Of a DNA stretch of 64,000 nt, positions 9,721 through 18,262 are shown in pieces. A program made the translations under genes and the position numbers. How positions within the stretch are numbered: position 1 is the stretch's first letter; every line of letters starts with the position of its first letter. Source of the stretch: Bifidobacterium tissieri (GTDB lineage Bacteria; Actinomycetota; Actinomycetes; Actinomycetales; Bifidobacteriaceae); the NCBI RefSeq assembly GCF_002259645.1, contig NZ_MWWV01000002.1, positions 154,980 to 218,979 of the forward strand, written 5' to 3'. The notes under the pieces are model-generated. The model saw only the letters and a list, made by a program, of their open reading frames with translations. It ran no database searches and was not told the origin of the DNA.

Positions 9721-9910
9721 GCATACACGGGTACATTACGGGTGTCCATGGGTGCTCATGCACGCACTCGCCAACGGGGCATGAGCGGGATACGGAGATG
9801 TTGGGGGTATTGTGGCTGCTAGGTGCATCGATCGCATGGGTTCGGCTATGCTTTCGCCTTTGGAGCCTTTGGAAGACGAGCGATGCGCAAGCAGCGGAGG
9901 AGCAGCAGGG

Positions 9911-11848
9911 ATGAGCGATTTTCTGGCAGGTATCGATGGTCCGGACGATCTGAAGCATCTTGCCGTGGACCAGCTGCCCGAGCTTGCGGATGAGATCCGC
10001 GGCGCGCTCATCGCGTTCTCCCATGCCCACGGTGGGCATATCGGCTCGAACCTTGGTCTGGTGGAGGCCACGATCGCGTTGCATTACGTATTCGATTCGC
10101 CGCGCGATCACATCATCTTCGACGTGTCCCATCAGAGTTATGTGCACAAGATGCTCACCGGCCGTCGCGAGGCATTCACCGATCCGACGAGGTTCGGCGA
10201 GGTGACCGGATTCACGAATCCGTTGGAGAGCGATCATGATTCGTTCGTGCTGGGACATACCGGCACGTCGATTTCGCTGGCGTGCGGCATGGCGAAGGCG
10301 CGTGATCTCATGGGCGGCGACAACAATGTGATCGCCCTGATCGGCGACGGTTCGCTCAGCAGCGCCGTGGCGTTCGAGGGACTCAACGAGGCCGGGGAAT
10401 TCCACGGCAATCTGATCATCGTGCTCAATGACAATGAGATGTCGATCGCCGAGGATCATGGCGGCATGTATGACGATCTCGCCGAGCTGCGTGCCTCACA
10501 GGGGCGTGCGCAGCGCAATCTGTTCCGTGCCATGGGACTCGACTACCGATACGTCGAGCGTGGCAACGATGTGACCGCACTGGTCCGTGCGTTCTCCGAG
10601 GTGAAGGACATCGACCATCCGATCGTGATGCACATCCACACGCTCAAGGGCAAGGGATTGGGTGCCGATGAGGGGTCGGTGGAGAGCAATCACTGGCATA
10701 ATCCCGATTCCGCGGCCGGTGCGCCGCTGAACGCGCGCAAGACATATGGCATGATGGCGATGGACGCGCTGGCCGCCCGATTCGACAGCGAACCCGGACT
10801 GCTGGTCATCTCCCCCGCCACGCCCGGCTCGAACGGCATTACGCGCGAATGGCGTGCCGCGGCCGGATCACACTATATCGACACCGGCATCACTGAGGAA
10901 CATGCCGTGGCGTTCGCGGCAGGCGTCGCGCGGGCTGGCGGCACCCCCGTACTGGCCACCAGTGCCACGTTCTTCCAGCGCGCCTACGACCAAATCCATC
11001 AGGAGTTCGCCCTCAATCAGGTGCCCGGCACACTGCTGATCTTCGGCGGCGGCATTTCCGGCACCGACAACACGCATTCCGGCGCGGGCGACATCATGAT
11101 GTTCGGCAACGTGCCCGGTCTGACCTGTCTGGCACCGACCAGCGGCCGTGAACTGCTCGACATGCTCGCCTGGTCCACCGGGTCCGCCGACCGTCCCGTG
11201 GCGATCCGCATGCCCGGCAACGATATTCTCGCAGCGGAGCGCGCCGGCAGCTATCCGTCGTTCACCGATGCATTCAAATTCGGCCACGACGATGATTCCA
11301 ATGGCACAGCGGCGAATCATGTGAATCATGTCAACGCGTCCGTTCGTTTTACGACAGACACGTATGACGATGTCTACGGCGAGCGCGACATCACCGCGAC
11401 GACCGCCCTCGGCAATCCGTGGGCGCGATACACCGTCACGCGGTCCGGCAGTCGTGTGGCGATCATCGGTCTGGGCGACGCCTATCCGACGGCCGAGGCC
11501 ACGGCCCATGAACTCGACGCACATGGGGTGACGGCCACCGTGGTCGATCCGCATCAGTTCTCCACGCTCGACACGGCCGCGCTCGACCAGCTCGCCGTAT
11601 CGCATACGGTGGTCGTGACCATCGAGGACGGTCAGCTCGAAGGCGGCTGGGGCGCGAAGATCGCGTCGTACTACGGCGGCCATATCCGTGCCGACGCGAT
11701 CACGAACTCCGGTACGGAAATCCCGATGCGCGTACTCAATTTCGGTGCCCGCAAGGAGGTCACCGACCGTATTCCGCTGTCCGCGCTGCGCGAGCGCTAC
11801 CGGCTGCTCCCCCAGCGCATCGCCGAGGCAGTGCTGGCCGTGTTGTGA
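9911..11848 (+). CDS. Dxs-like thiamine-diphosphate transketolase-family enzyme
   Basis: 645 residues from the ATG at 9911 (GGAGGAG upstream). The order is that of 1-deoxy-D-xylulose-5-phosphate synthase: N-terminal domain with H-I-G-S-N-L-G and D-V-S-H-Q-S-Y-V-H-K, ThDP/Mg motif G-D-G-S-L-S-S-A…N-D-N-E-M-S, a central pyrimidine-binding domain with T-G-I-T-E-E-H-A-V-A-F, and transketolase C-terminal domain. The C-terminal end (G-A-R-K-E-V-T-D-R-I-P…R-Y-R-L) is unlike housekeeping Dxs and recalls the divergent Dxs-like group of Gram-positives. An Asn/His-rich insert lies at about 460-480. Operators shared with gntP argue for a role in sugar or sugar-acid catabolism rather than isoprenoid synthesis. 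Confidence 0.85.
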   Translation: MSDFLAGIDGPDDLKHLAVDQLPELADEIRGALIAFSHAHGGHIGSNLGLVEATIALHYVFDSPRDHIIFDVSHQSYVHKMLTGRREAFTDPTRFGEVTGFTNPLESDHDSFVLGHTGTSISLACGMAKARDLMGGDNNVIALIGDGSLSSAVAFEGLNEAGEFHGNLIIVLNDNEMSIAEDHGGMYDDLAELRASQGRAQRNLFRAMGLDYRYVERGNDVTALVRAFSEVKDIDHPIVMHIHTLKGKGLGADEGSVESNHWHNPDSAAGAPLNARKTYGMMAMDALAARFDSEPGLLVISPATPGSNGITREWRAAAGSHYIDTGITEEHAVAFAAGVARAGGTPVLATSATFFQRAYDQIHQEFALNQVPGTLLIFGGGISGTDNTHSGAGDIMMFGNVPGLTCLAPTSGRELLDMLAWSTGSADRPVAIRMPGNDILAAERAGSYPSFTDAFKFGHDDDSNGTAANHVNHVNASVRFTTDTYDDVYGERDITATTALGNPWARYTVTRSGSRVAIIGLGDAYPTAEATAHELDAHGVTATVVDPHQFSTLDTAALDQLAVSHTVVVTIEDGQLEGGWGAKIASYYGGHIRADAITNSGTEIPMRVLNFGARKEVTDRIPLSALRERYRLLPQRIAEAVLAVL

Positions 11849-11861
11849 CGCCGGCCGTACA

Positions 11862-11906
11862 GGAACGATTGCCGCACGGCAACACCAACCGCACGGCAAT
11901 CGTTCC
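11862..11906. terminator. Bidirectional hairpin between dxs-like and FtsX genes
   Basis: GGAACGATTGCCG (11862-11874) pairs perfectly with CGGCAATCGTTCC (11894-11906) between two converging genes. No long T run, so it may act as a hairpin terminator for both sides. Confidence 0.55.
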
Positions 11907-11913
11907 GTAATCG

Positions 11914-13455
11914 CTATTGTTCGTTCTTGATCGCGTCCAGCGCGGGAATGCTCACGGCCTTGTTCGACGGTCCGAAACCGGAGATCAGGCCGATCGCCAT
12001 CGAGAACAGGATCGCGAACACGAACAGCCACGGCGGGATCACCGACAGGCGGATCACGCCATCGCCGCCCACGATCGCCTGTTTCACGTGCTCCCAACTG
12101 AATCCGCCGAGTATGAGCAGATTGATGCCCAACGAGATGATCCCGCTGAATATGCATCCGATCGAGCCGCCGAGGAATCCGATCGCGCCCGCCTCGCCGA
12201 GGAACATCATGCGGATGTCACGCACATAGCAGCCGAGCGCCTTCATGATGCCGATCTCGCGAGTGCGTTCGGTCACCGACATGACCATCGTGTTCGTGAT
12301 GCCGATCGCCGCCACCAGCAGCGATACCGCGCCGATGCCGCCGAGCATGAGCTGGATGAACCGCGACTGCTGCTCCAGATCCTTGCGCATCTGCTCGTAC
12401 GAATTGGTGCTGAAGCCCATGTCGCGGATCTGCTGCTCCACGTCGGCGACCTGCGAGATGTCGTTCACCTTGACCAGTGCCTGACTGTAGGATGTGCGTT
12501 TCATCGCGGCCGACTTGTCCACCTTGGCGATCATGGCCTTGGCTTGGTTCACGTCCATGAGGATGCCGTTGGATGTGGCCTGTCCTTTGTTGTAGTCCTC
12601 CTTGAGGACGCCGGTCGCTTTGAGTTTGAACATGTTGCCGGTGCCGGACGCGCCCGTTCCGTTTGTTGTACCGTCGTTGCCGCCATCTGACGAACCGGAG
12701 CCGGAACCGGACGCGCCGGACATCATGCCGGAACCGGATGTGCCGCCTGCCGCCGAATCATTGCCGCCGACCGTGACCGTGATCTCCGTTTTCATCGGAT
12801 CGAAGAACGGCTTGACCGCCTCGTCGGCGGGAACGAATTCACAATTGCCCTGCATATCGCACTGGCTGACCTGACCGTTGCCGGCGTCGTACGGCTGCTG
12901 CCGCATGTTGTTGCCTTCAGGCCGGAACTTGTCCATGAACTGGTAGGCGAAGTACTGGCCGACGAGCACCTCGCCATCGCGGACGGGCGCTTCGCCTTCC
13001 TTCAGTTCGTATCCCATGCTCTTCAGTTCGGCCATGTCGATTGATTCGATCACGCCGTAGTCCGTGTAGAACCGGCCGTTGGACGCCGCCATCGTGATGC
13101 GGTAGTCGAGCGTGAGCTGGCCGGTGGCACCCACCACGCCGGGGAGCTGCTTGAACGACGCCAGTGTGTCGTCGTCCAGTTTCACCTCGTTCTCCGTGTC
13201 GCCGGAGGTTCCCGACTGCGTGGCTCCGTATCCCATACCGCCGTATTCCGTTCCCGGCCTGTACACGGTGATGACGTTGAGATCGCCCATCTGCTTGAGC
13301 ATGGCCTTGTTCTGCTCGCTGATGCCAGCGCCCAGCGAGATCATGAGCACGATCGAGCAACAGCCCACGATCACGCCAAGCACGGTGAGGATCGTCCGCG
13401 ATTTGCGTCGGAACATGTTCTGCGCACACAGGCGCAGGATATCGTCAAAACGCAT
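11914..13455 (-). CDS. MacB/FtsX-type ABC permease
   Basis: 513 residues. One membrane segment near 22-43 (I-L-T-V-L-G-V-I-V-G-C-C-S-I-V), a large extracytoplasmic domain that includes a Gly/Ser/Asn-rich insert at about 225-275, then three membrane segments between about 370 and 500 with the FtsX motif V-T-E-R-T-R-E-I-G-I-M-K-A-L-G. This is the MacB topology without a fused ATPase. It lies 12 bases after the CARDB gene and shares an operon with the ATPase upstream, so the three probably form an export or mechanotransmission complex in the cell envelope. The substrate is unknown; peptides or lipids are usual for the family. Confidence 0.9.
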   Translation of the reverse strand: MRFDDILRLCAQNMFRRKSRTILTVLGVIVGCCSIVLMISLGAGISEQNKAMLKQMGDLNVITVYRPGTEYGGMGYGATQSGTSGDTENEVKLDDDTLASFKQLPGVVGATGQLTLDYRITMAASNGRFYTDYGVIESIDMAELKSMGYELKEGEAPVRDGEVLVGQYFAYQFMDKFRPEGNNMRQQPYDAGNGQVSQCDMQGNCEFVPADEAVKPFFDPMKTEITVTVGGNDSAAGGTSGSGMMSGASGSGSGSSDGGNDGTTNGTGASGTGNMFKLKATGVLKEDYNKGQATSNGILMDVNQAKAMIAKVDKSAAMKRTSYSQALVKVNDISQVADVEQQIRDMGFSTNSYEQMRKDLEQQSRFIQLMLGGIGAVSLLVAAIGITNTMVMSVTERTREIGIMKALGCYVRDIRMMFLGEAGAIGFLGGSIGCIFSGIISLGINLLILGGFSWEHVKQAIVGGDGVIRLSVIPPWLFVFAILFSMAIGLISGFGPSNKAVSIPALDAIKNEQ

Positions 13456-13467
13456 GATCGGCTCCGG

Positions 13468-14817
13468 TCAGTGACGACGGCGAGCGCCGGACGCGGAACC
13501 GTTGTCGGGCAGGTCGGCGACGGCGGCGACGGCGGGCAGGTCGGCCGTGTCGTCGCTGGGCACGGCGGGCACACCGGACGTGGCGGTCACACCGGACGCA
13601 CTTGCACTGCCAGCCGGGCCGCTGCCGTTGCCATCGGACGGTCCGTTGCCATCGGATGGACCGCCGGCGTCGCCGTCGCCCTTCTCCCAATCGTCCCACG
13701 CCTCATCCACGCTGGCCTTCTTCTTGCGCTTCTTACGACGACGGATCATCACAATCGCAATGATCACCGCCATCACGATCACCACGCCCACGACGACCAC
13801 CCACCACGGCGTCCCCGTCTGCTCCTGCGTTGTCATGTCGGCGTCGGCGGAGGGGATATCCGGCGCGGGCGCCTCCTGCACGCTCAGCGTCACCGGGAAT
13901 TCCTTGGTCTGCTGGTGCCCGTCGGAATCCTCGTAGACAATGGTGAACTTGGCGTTCACATCGCCCGTGGTGGTGGGGGTGAAGGCGAAGCCGATCGAGC
14001 CGGACGCGCCGGATGCCACGTTGCCGAGATACTGGGTCTTGGTCACCGCCTCGATGCCGTCACCCTCCACCGTGGCCTCCACATTGGCGATATCCCCCTT
14101 GCCCTTGTTCACATAGGCCATGGTGACGGTGGATTCCTCGCCCGCGTTGAGACTTTCAGGCACCTGCGGATCGTTCACCTGGAATCGGTCGGGCTGGCTC
14201 ACCGGCACAGACAGTTTGATGTCGGCGTTGTTCGAACCGCGCTGGTCCTGGTCCACGTATTCGTAGCGGAAGCTCACAGTGATGCCCTGCGCGCCGCTTT
14301 TGGCGCCGCTCACCGCCTGCATCTGCACCTCCTGGCTGAGGCTCTTACCCGCGGCCAGTCGGTCGAAGTAGAACGTGTTCGTGCCACCGGCGATGGTGAA
14401 GTTCTCGCCGCCGTCCACGGTGACGACCATGTTCTCCACACGCACCTTGCCCTTGTTCTGGAACGTGAAGTTGAGCGGGAACGTGGCGCCTGCGGCCACC
14501 GAATTGCCGCCGTACGTGTAGCCGGTGATGATGATGTTCGGTACGGGACCGGCGATCACGGTCTGTGTGGACCCGGATCTGTTGGCGGGGGCGGTTGTGG
14601 CGGTGCCGGCATCGGCGATCTCGTCGGCGAGCGCGGACTGCACACCGAACGACAGTCCGGAGGCCATGGCCAGTGTGAGGCCCAGCACGATCGAGAGCAG
14701 TGCGGCGATCAGGCGAGTCGTCGGCGCGGATGCCGTCGGCGCGATCGCAGTTGTTGCCGTTGCCGTCGTGGATCGCGCACTACAGGATCGTGTGTCACGG
14801 GTGGGTGTGGCCGTCAT
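13468..14817 (-). CDS. CARDB-type surface protein of the MacB-like system
   Basis: 449 residues from the ATG at 14817 (AGAAGGAAA upstream); a longer frame to 15018 has no coding character. Signal-like segment at about 35-60, then two or three beta-sandwich repeats (N-F-T-F-Q-N-K-G-K-V-R-V-E-N and T-M-A-Y-V-N-K-G-K-G-D-I-A-N-V-E) of CARDB/COG1361 type, a membrane segment near 345-365, a strongly basic R-R-R-K-K-R-K-K-K stop-transfer run, and a Gly/Ser/Asp-rich cytoplasmic tail. It sits between ATPase and permease genes, so it may replace the membrane-fusion adaptor found in other MacB systems. Confidence 0.85.
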   Translation of the reverse strand: MTATPTRDTRSCSARSTTATATTAIAPTASAPTTRLIAALLSIVLGLTLAMASGLSFGVQSALADEIADAGTATTAPANRSGSTQTVIAGPVPNIIITGYTYGGNSVAAGATFPLNFTFQNKGKVRVENMVVTVDGGENFTIAGGTNTFYFDRLAAGKSLSQEVQMQAVSGAKSGAQGITVSFRYEYVDQDQRGSNNADIKLSVPVSQPDRFQVNDPQVPESLNAGEESTVTMAYVNKGKGDIANVEATVEGDGIEAVTKTQYLGNVASGASGSIGFAFTPTTTGDVNAKFTIVYEDSDGHQQTKEFPVTLSVQEAPAPDIPSADADMTTQEQTGTPWWVVVVGVVIVMAVIIAIVMIRRRKKRKKKASVDEAWDDWEKGDGDAGGPSDGNGPSDGNGSGPAGSASASGVTATSGVPAVPSDDTADLPAVAAVADLPDNGSASGARRRH

Positions 14818-14888
14818 GGGGTTTCCTTCTGTCTCGGTTCCTGAAATATTGTCGATGTCGGCGATATCGCCGAATTGGCGTTGTGCCG

Positions 14889-15632
14889 TCAGTCGTTCAT
14901 GGTGTCGTCGATGATCCGTCCGTCGAGCAGGGTGACGATGCGGTCGGCGTAGGACGCCATGTTGGGGTCGTGCGAAACCAGCACGATCGTCTGATTGAGA
15001 CGCCGTGCGAACGAGCACATCATCGCCATCACGTCGGTTTTGGTTTTTGAGTCGAGGTTGCCGGTGGGCTCGTCGGCGAACACCACCTGCGGCTTGGCCA
15101 CGAATGCACGCGCGATGCCGACGCGCTGCTGCTGACCGCCCGACATCTGGTACGGGAAGTGCTTCATGCGTCGTTCGAGTCCGACCCGTTTGAGCATGGT
15201 TCGGGCCGCCGCTTCGCGCTGCGCCTTGGGCACGCCGCGGAACATAAGCGGCATGGCCACGTTTTCGACCGCGGTGAGATTGGGGAGCAGATTGTAGGAC
15301 TGGAATACGAATCCGAGATGTTTCTGGCGGAATTCGGCCAATTCGTGCTCCTCGAGCCTGGATATGGGCACGCCGCCGATCATCACACCGCCTCGTGTGG
15401 GTTTCTCCATGCCGGCAAGCTGGTTGAGCAGGGTGCTTTTGCCGGATCCGGATTCGCCGAAGATGCAGCAGATCTGTCCTTTGGGGATGCTCAGGTTCAC
15501 GCGTTCAAGCGCAACGACGACCTCGTCGCCGACCGGGTATTCCTTGCGGAGGTTGCGAACTTCGATGATGGGCCGGGATCGGCGTTCGGATTGCTGTCGT
15601 TCGGATTGCTGTCGTTCGGATCGTTCGTCCAT
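14889..15632 (-). CDS. MacB/LolD-type ABC ATPase
   Basis: 247 residues. Walker A G-E-S-G-S-G-K-S-T, signature M-S-G-G-Q-Q-Q-R, Walker B V-V-F-A-D-E-P-T-G-N-L-D-S and switch His (V-S-H-D) are intact, and the LolD/MacB motif after the signature is typical. The N-terminus carries a small repeat S-E-R-Q-Q-S-E-R-Q-Q-S-E-R encoded by a 15-base tandem repeat at about 15590-15621. First gene of the operon with the CARDB protein and FtsX permease; powers that transporter. Confidence 0.92.
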   Translation of the reverse strand: MDERSERQQSERQQSERRSRPIIEVRNLRKEYPVGDEVVVALERVNLSIPKGQICCIFGESGSGKSTLLNQLAGMEKPTRGGVMIGGVPISRLEEHELAEFRQKHLGFVFQSYNLLPNLTAVENVAMPLMFRGVPKAQREAAARTMLKRVGLERRMKHFPYQMSGGQQQRVGIARAFVAKPQVVFADEPTGNLDSKTKTDVMAMMCSFARRLNQTIVLVSHDPNMASYADRIVTLLDGRIIDDTMND

Positions 15633-16022
15633 GGATCATCTCCCTCTGCCGACGACCGTACGCATCGTGGCGTTGATTACGATCGGCGGTTCTTCCTCAT
15701 CGATGGTAGCCGGCCATCATCGTTTGTGTGTGCAAGGCCAAGGATCCCACGAACGTCTCATGGGGATCAACCCTTGCCGTGTCTGGCACGGCATACTGGT
15801 TTCCCGGGCAAATGACAGCGTGCTTTCAGCATACGTGAAATGATGTCGAACCCCCATAGTCCCCCGGAATGATTTTTCCGACCTCCTTGTCGGCCAGAAC
15901 GGGAACGGGGAGGCAGATACGAAACCGGCTCCCCTCGAAGGAGGGAAGCCGGCGAACAACGACGCGCTTGATCAGCGTGTATTCAGTGCGCAGTCATCGC
16001 AAGGCGCACAGTCATCGCAAGA
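15633..16022. other. Gap with helicase terminator and short repeats
   Basis: Holds a hairpin CCGGCTCCCCTC (15925-15936) with GAGGGAAGCCGG (15941-15952), followed on the minus strand by GTTTC, about 70 bases after the helicase stop and so probably its terminator. A direct repeat of GC(G/A)CAGTCATCGCAAG lies at 15988-16003 and 16006-16021. No gene was seen; the promoter of the MacB-like operon must lie in the left part. Confidence 0.45.
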
Positions 16023-17786
16023 TCAGCGACCGCGGGAAACGCGGAAGGGGGCGGCCTTCCTACGGGACTTGCGGAAGCCCTGCGCGGCGCGGGACGTGGT
16101 GTGTCCGTTGCGGCCGCCGTGCGAACCATGAGTACCGTGCGCACCGGTCATGCCGCTGTTCTGCTGCTTGCCCTGATGACGCTTGGCCTTGCGTTCGGTG
16201 GCATGCTGGTCGGCGTAGCGCGCCTCCGTGCCGCGACGACCACGGCCGCGCTCCTCGGCGTTACGGGCCACGGCTCCGCGCTTGCCGCCGCCACGGTTCT
16301 CGGCACCGCGCCTGACGTCGTTGCGCTCGTTACGATCATTGCGCTCCGCGGCACCGCGACGGCCACCGTGATGCTGATGCCTGGTGGTCTTCTTCGGCTT
16401 GGCCGGAACCTTGAGCTGCCATCCGAACACGAGCGGCGCATACTCGCCCACCAGCTCCTTGACGGCCGGGTCCTCGGGCTTGACCCATGTGGACTTCACC
16501 TGGATGCCGGCGCGACGCATCGTGGCGCGCACACCGCGCTCCTGACTCGGTAGCACCAGCGTCACCACGTCACCGGACTCGCCGGCGCGCGCGGTACGGC
16601 CGGAACGGTGCAGGAACGACTTCGGATCCATCGGAGGATCCACCTGCACCACAAGCTCCACATCGCTCACGTCGATGCCGCGGGCCGCCACGTCGGTGGC
16701 CACGAGCACGTTCACATCGCCGTTTGTGAAGGCGGCGAGATGACGGTCGCGCTGGTTCTGGTTGAGATTGCCCTGCAGGTCCACGGCCGGAATGCCGGAC
16801 TTGACGAGCTTGGCGGCCAGCTTCTGCGCTTGGAACTTGGTACGCGTGAACAGGATGCGCTTGCCCTTGCCTCCGGCGAGCTTGTTGACCAGCGTGGCCT
16901 TGTTGCCCTGAGAGACGACGAACAGATGGTGGGTCATGGTGTCGACCTGCGCGTCGGCGTCATCCACCTCGTGCACCTTGGCGTTGTGCATGAACCGCTT
17001 GACCAGCCCATCAACACCATGGTCGAGCGTGGCGGAGAACAGCATGCGCTGTCCGCGGGGATCGACCTTCTCCAGCAAACGGGTCACGGACGGCAGGAAG
17101 CCCATGTCGGCCATCTCATCGGCCTCGTCGAGCACGGTGATCTCCACGGACTCCAGCGACAGCAGACCCTGACCGAGCAGATCCTCCAGTCGTCCCGGGC
17201 AGGCGACCACGATCTCGGCACCACGGTTGAGCCCGTCGACCTGACGGCCCTGCTTCACACCACCGTAGATCGTCACGGTGTTCATACCCATCATGGCGGC
17301 GAGCGGCTGGATCACCTCGTCGATCTGGTTCACCAGCTCACGCGTGGGGGCCAGCACCAGACCCAGCGGATGCGGCACATTGCCGTTGGCACGCTTCTCA
17401 TGACGGCGGTTGTTGCCGCCTCTGCCCTTGGCATACTTGGCCAGACGGGCGACCAGCGGAATGGAGAAGGCGAGCGTCTTGCCCGAACCGGTCCTGCCGC
17501 GGCCGAGCAGATCACGACCAGCCAAGGAATCAGGCAGCGTATCGGCCTGAATGGGGAACGCCTCGGTCTTGCCATCGGCGGCGAGCACGCGCACCAGCGG
17601 CTTCGGCACGCCGAGTTCGGCGAAGGAGACGGGCTTGACGTCGTCCGCGACGTCGGCGGCATCATCGGCCGTCACGGCATCGGCGGCGGATTCGTTCATA
17701 TCGTTGGTATCAGTCATATCGGTCACGGAATCGGATTCAACGGCATCGGACACAATGGCATCGTCAACAACAGTAGTGTTCGGCAC
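16023..17786 (-). CDS. DEAD-box RNA helicase
   Basis: 587 residues from a GTG (AAAGG 8 bases upstream). Q motif F-A-E-L-G-V-P-K-P-L near 55, Walker A G-R-G-R-T-G-S-G-K-T, D-E-A-D, S-A-T, and motif VI H-R-S-G-R-T-A-R-A-G are all present. The about 120 C-terminal residues are very rich in Arg, Gly, His and Asn (R-G-G-G-K-R-G-A repeats), a typical RNA-binding tail of cold-shock or ribosome-assembly helicases. The N-terminal 45 residues are Asp/Val/Ala-rich. Single-gene unit. Confidence 0.95.
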   Translation of the reverse strand: MPNTTVVDDAIVSDAVESDSVTDMTDTNDMNESAADAVTADDAADVADDVKPVSFAELGVPKPLVRVLAADGKTEAFPIQADTLPDSLAGRDLLGRGRTGSGKTLAFSIPLVARLAKYAKGRGGNNRRHEKRANGNVPHPLGLVLAPTRELVNQIDEVIQPLAAMMGMNTVTIYGGVKQGRQVDGLNRGAEIVVACPGRLEDLLGQGLLSLESVEITVLDEADEMADMGFLPSVTRLLEKVDPRGQRMLFSATLDHGVDGLVKRFMHNAKVHEVDDADAQVDTMTHHLFVVSQGNKATLVNKLAGGKGKRILFTRTKFQAQKLAAKLVKSGIPAVDLQGNLNQNQRDRHLAAFTNGDVNVLVATDVAARGIDVSDVELVVQVDPPMDPKSFLHRSGRTARAGESGDVVTLVLPSQERGVRATMRRAGIQVKSTWVKPEDPAVKELVGEYAPLVFGWQLKVPAKPKKTTRHQHHGGRRGAAERNDRNERNDVRRGAENRGGGKRGAVARNAEERGRGRRGTEARYADQHATERKAKRHQGKQQNSGMTGAHGTHGSHGGRNGHTTSRAAQGFRKSRRKAAPFRVSRGR

Positions 17787-17970
17787 GGCAGCCTTTCAAA
17801 ACAATAATCAGCAGACAATCAATCGGTATGAATCCCCCGACAATGCGCCGTCATCCATATGACTATGAACACGGATCTGACATGTCTGGGGATCATCACA
17901 ATCCAGGCCGGTTCCTCCGACCTGTGCAAACTTAGTGATGATACCCCAAGGTCGATACTTTCATACTTTC

Positions 17971-18163
17971 ACTGCGGGTTCATACAACACGGTGGACAGA
18001 CCCGCAGCGGAGGACTCTCCATACTGCGGCTTTATCTTTACTCGGCAACAAACCCGCAGCGAAGGGTCTCCCTCAGTGCGGGTTGTTCACGGCCATAGGG
18101 CAAACCCGCAGATAACGGGCCTCTCCGCTGCGGGTTTATCGAGGATTGGCACCCAACCCGCAG
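17971..18163. repeat. Array of four 36-bp hairpins with 52-bp period
   Basis: Four units at 17972-18007, 18024-18059, 18076-18111 and 18128-18163, each beginning CTGCGGGTT (or a one-base variant) and ending AACCCGCAG, separated by 16-base spacers. The 16-base spacers are themselves related (GGAGGACTCTCC, AAGGGTCTCCCT, ACGGGCCTCTCC), so hairpins can also form in the other register with AACCCGCAG first. The array lies between the divergent helicase and DUF262 genes. It could be a protein-binding array, a nested attenuator, or a repetitive extragenic element. Confidence 0.85.
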
Positions 18164-18262
18164 CAAACGGCCAACGACCAGCCACACCACCGCAACACGC
18201 AACTCGAATACTGTCCGCATCGCGGCGGCTATAGTCGGAATCAACCAACGAAGGGAGTCGGG

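Noticed and set aside
17971..18163. CRISPR array
   Set aside because: Units are hairpins whose conserved parts are only the arms, the intervening 16-base segments are related to each other, there are only four units and no cas genes.
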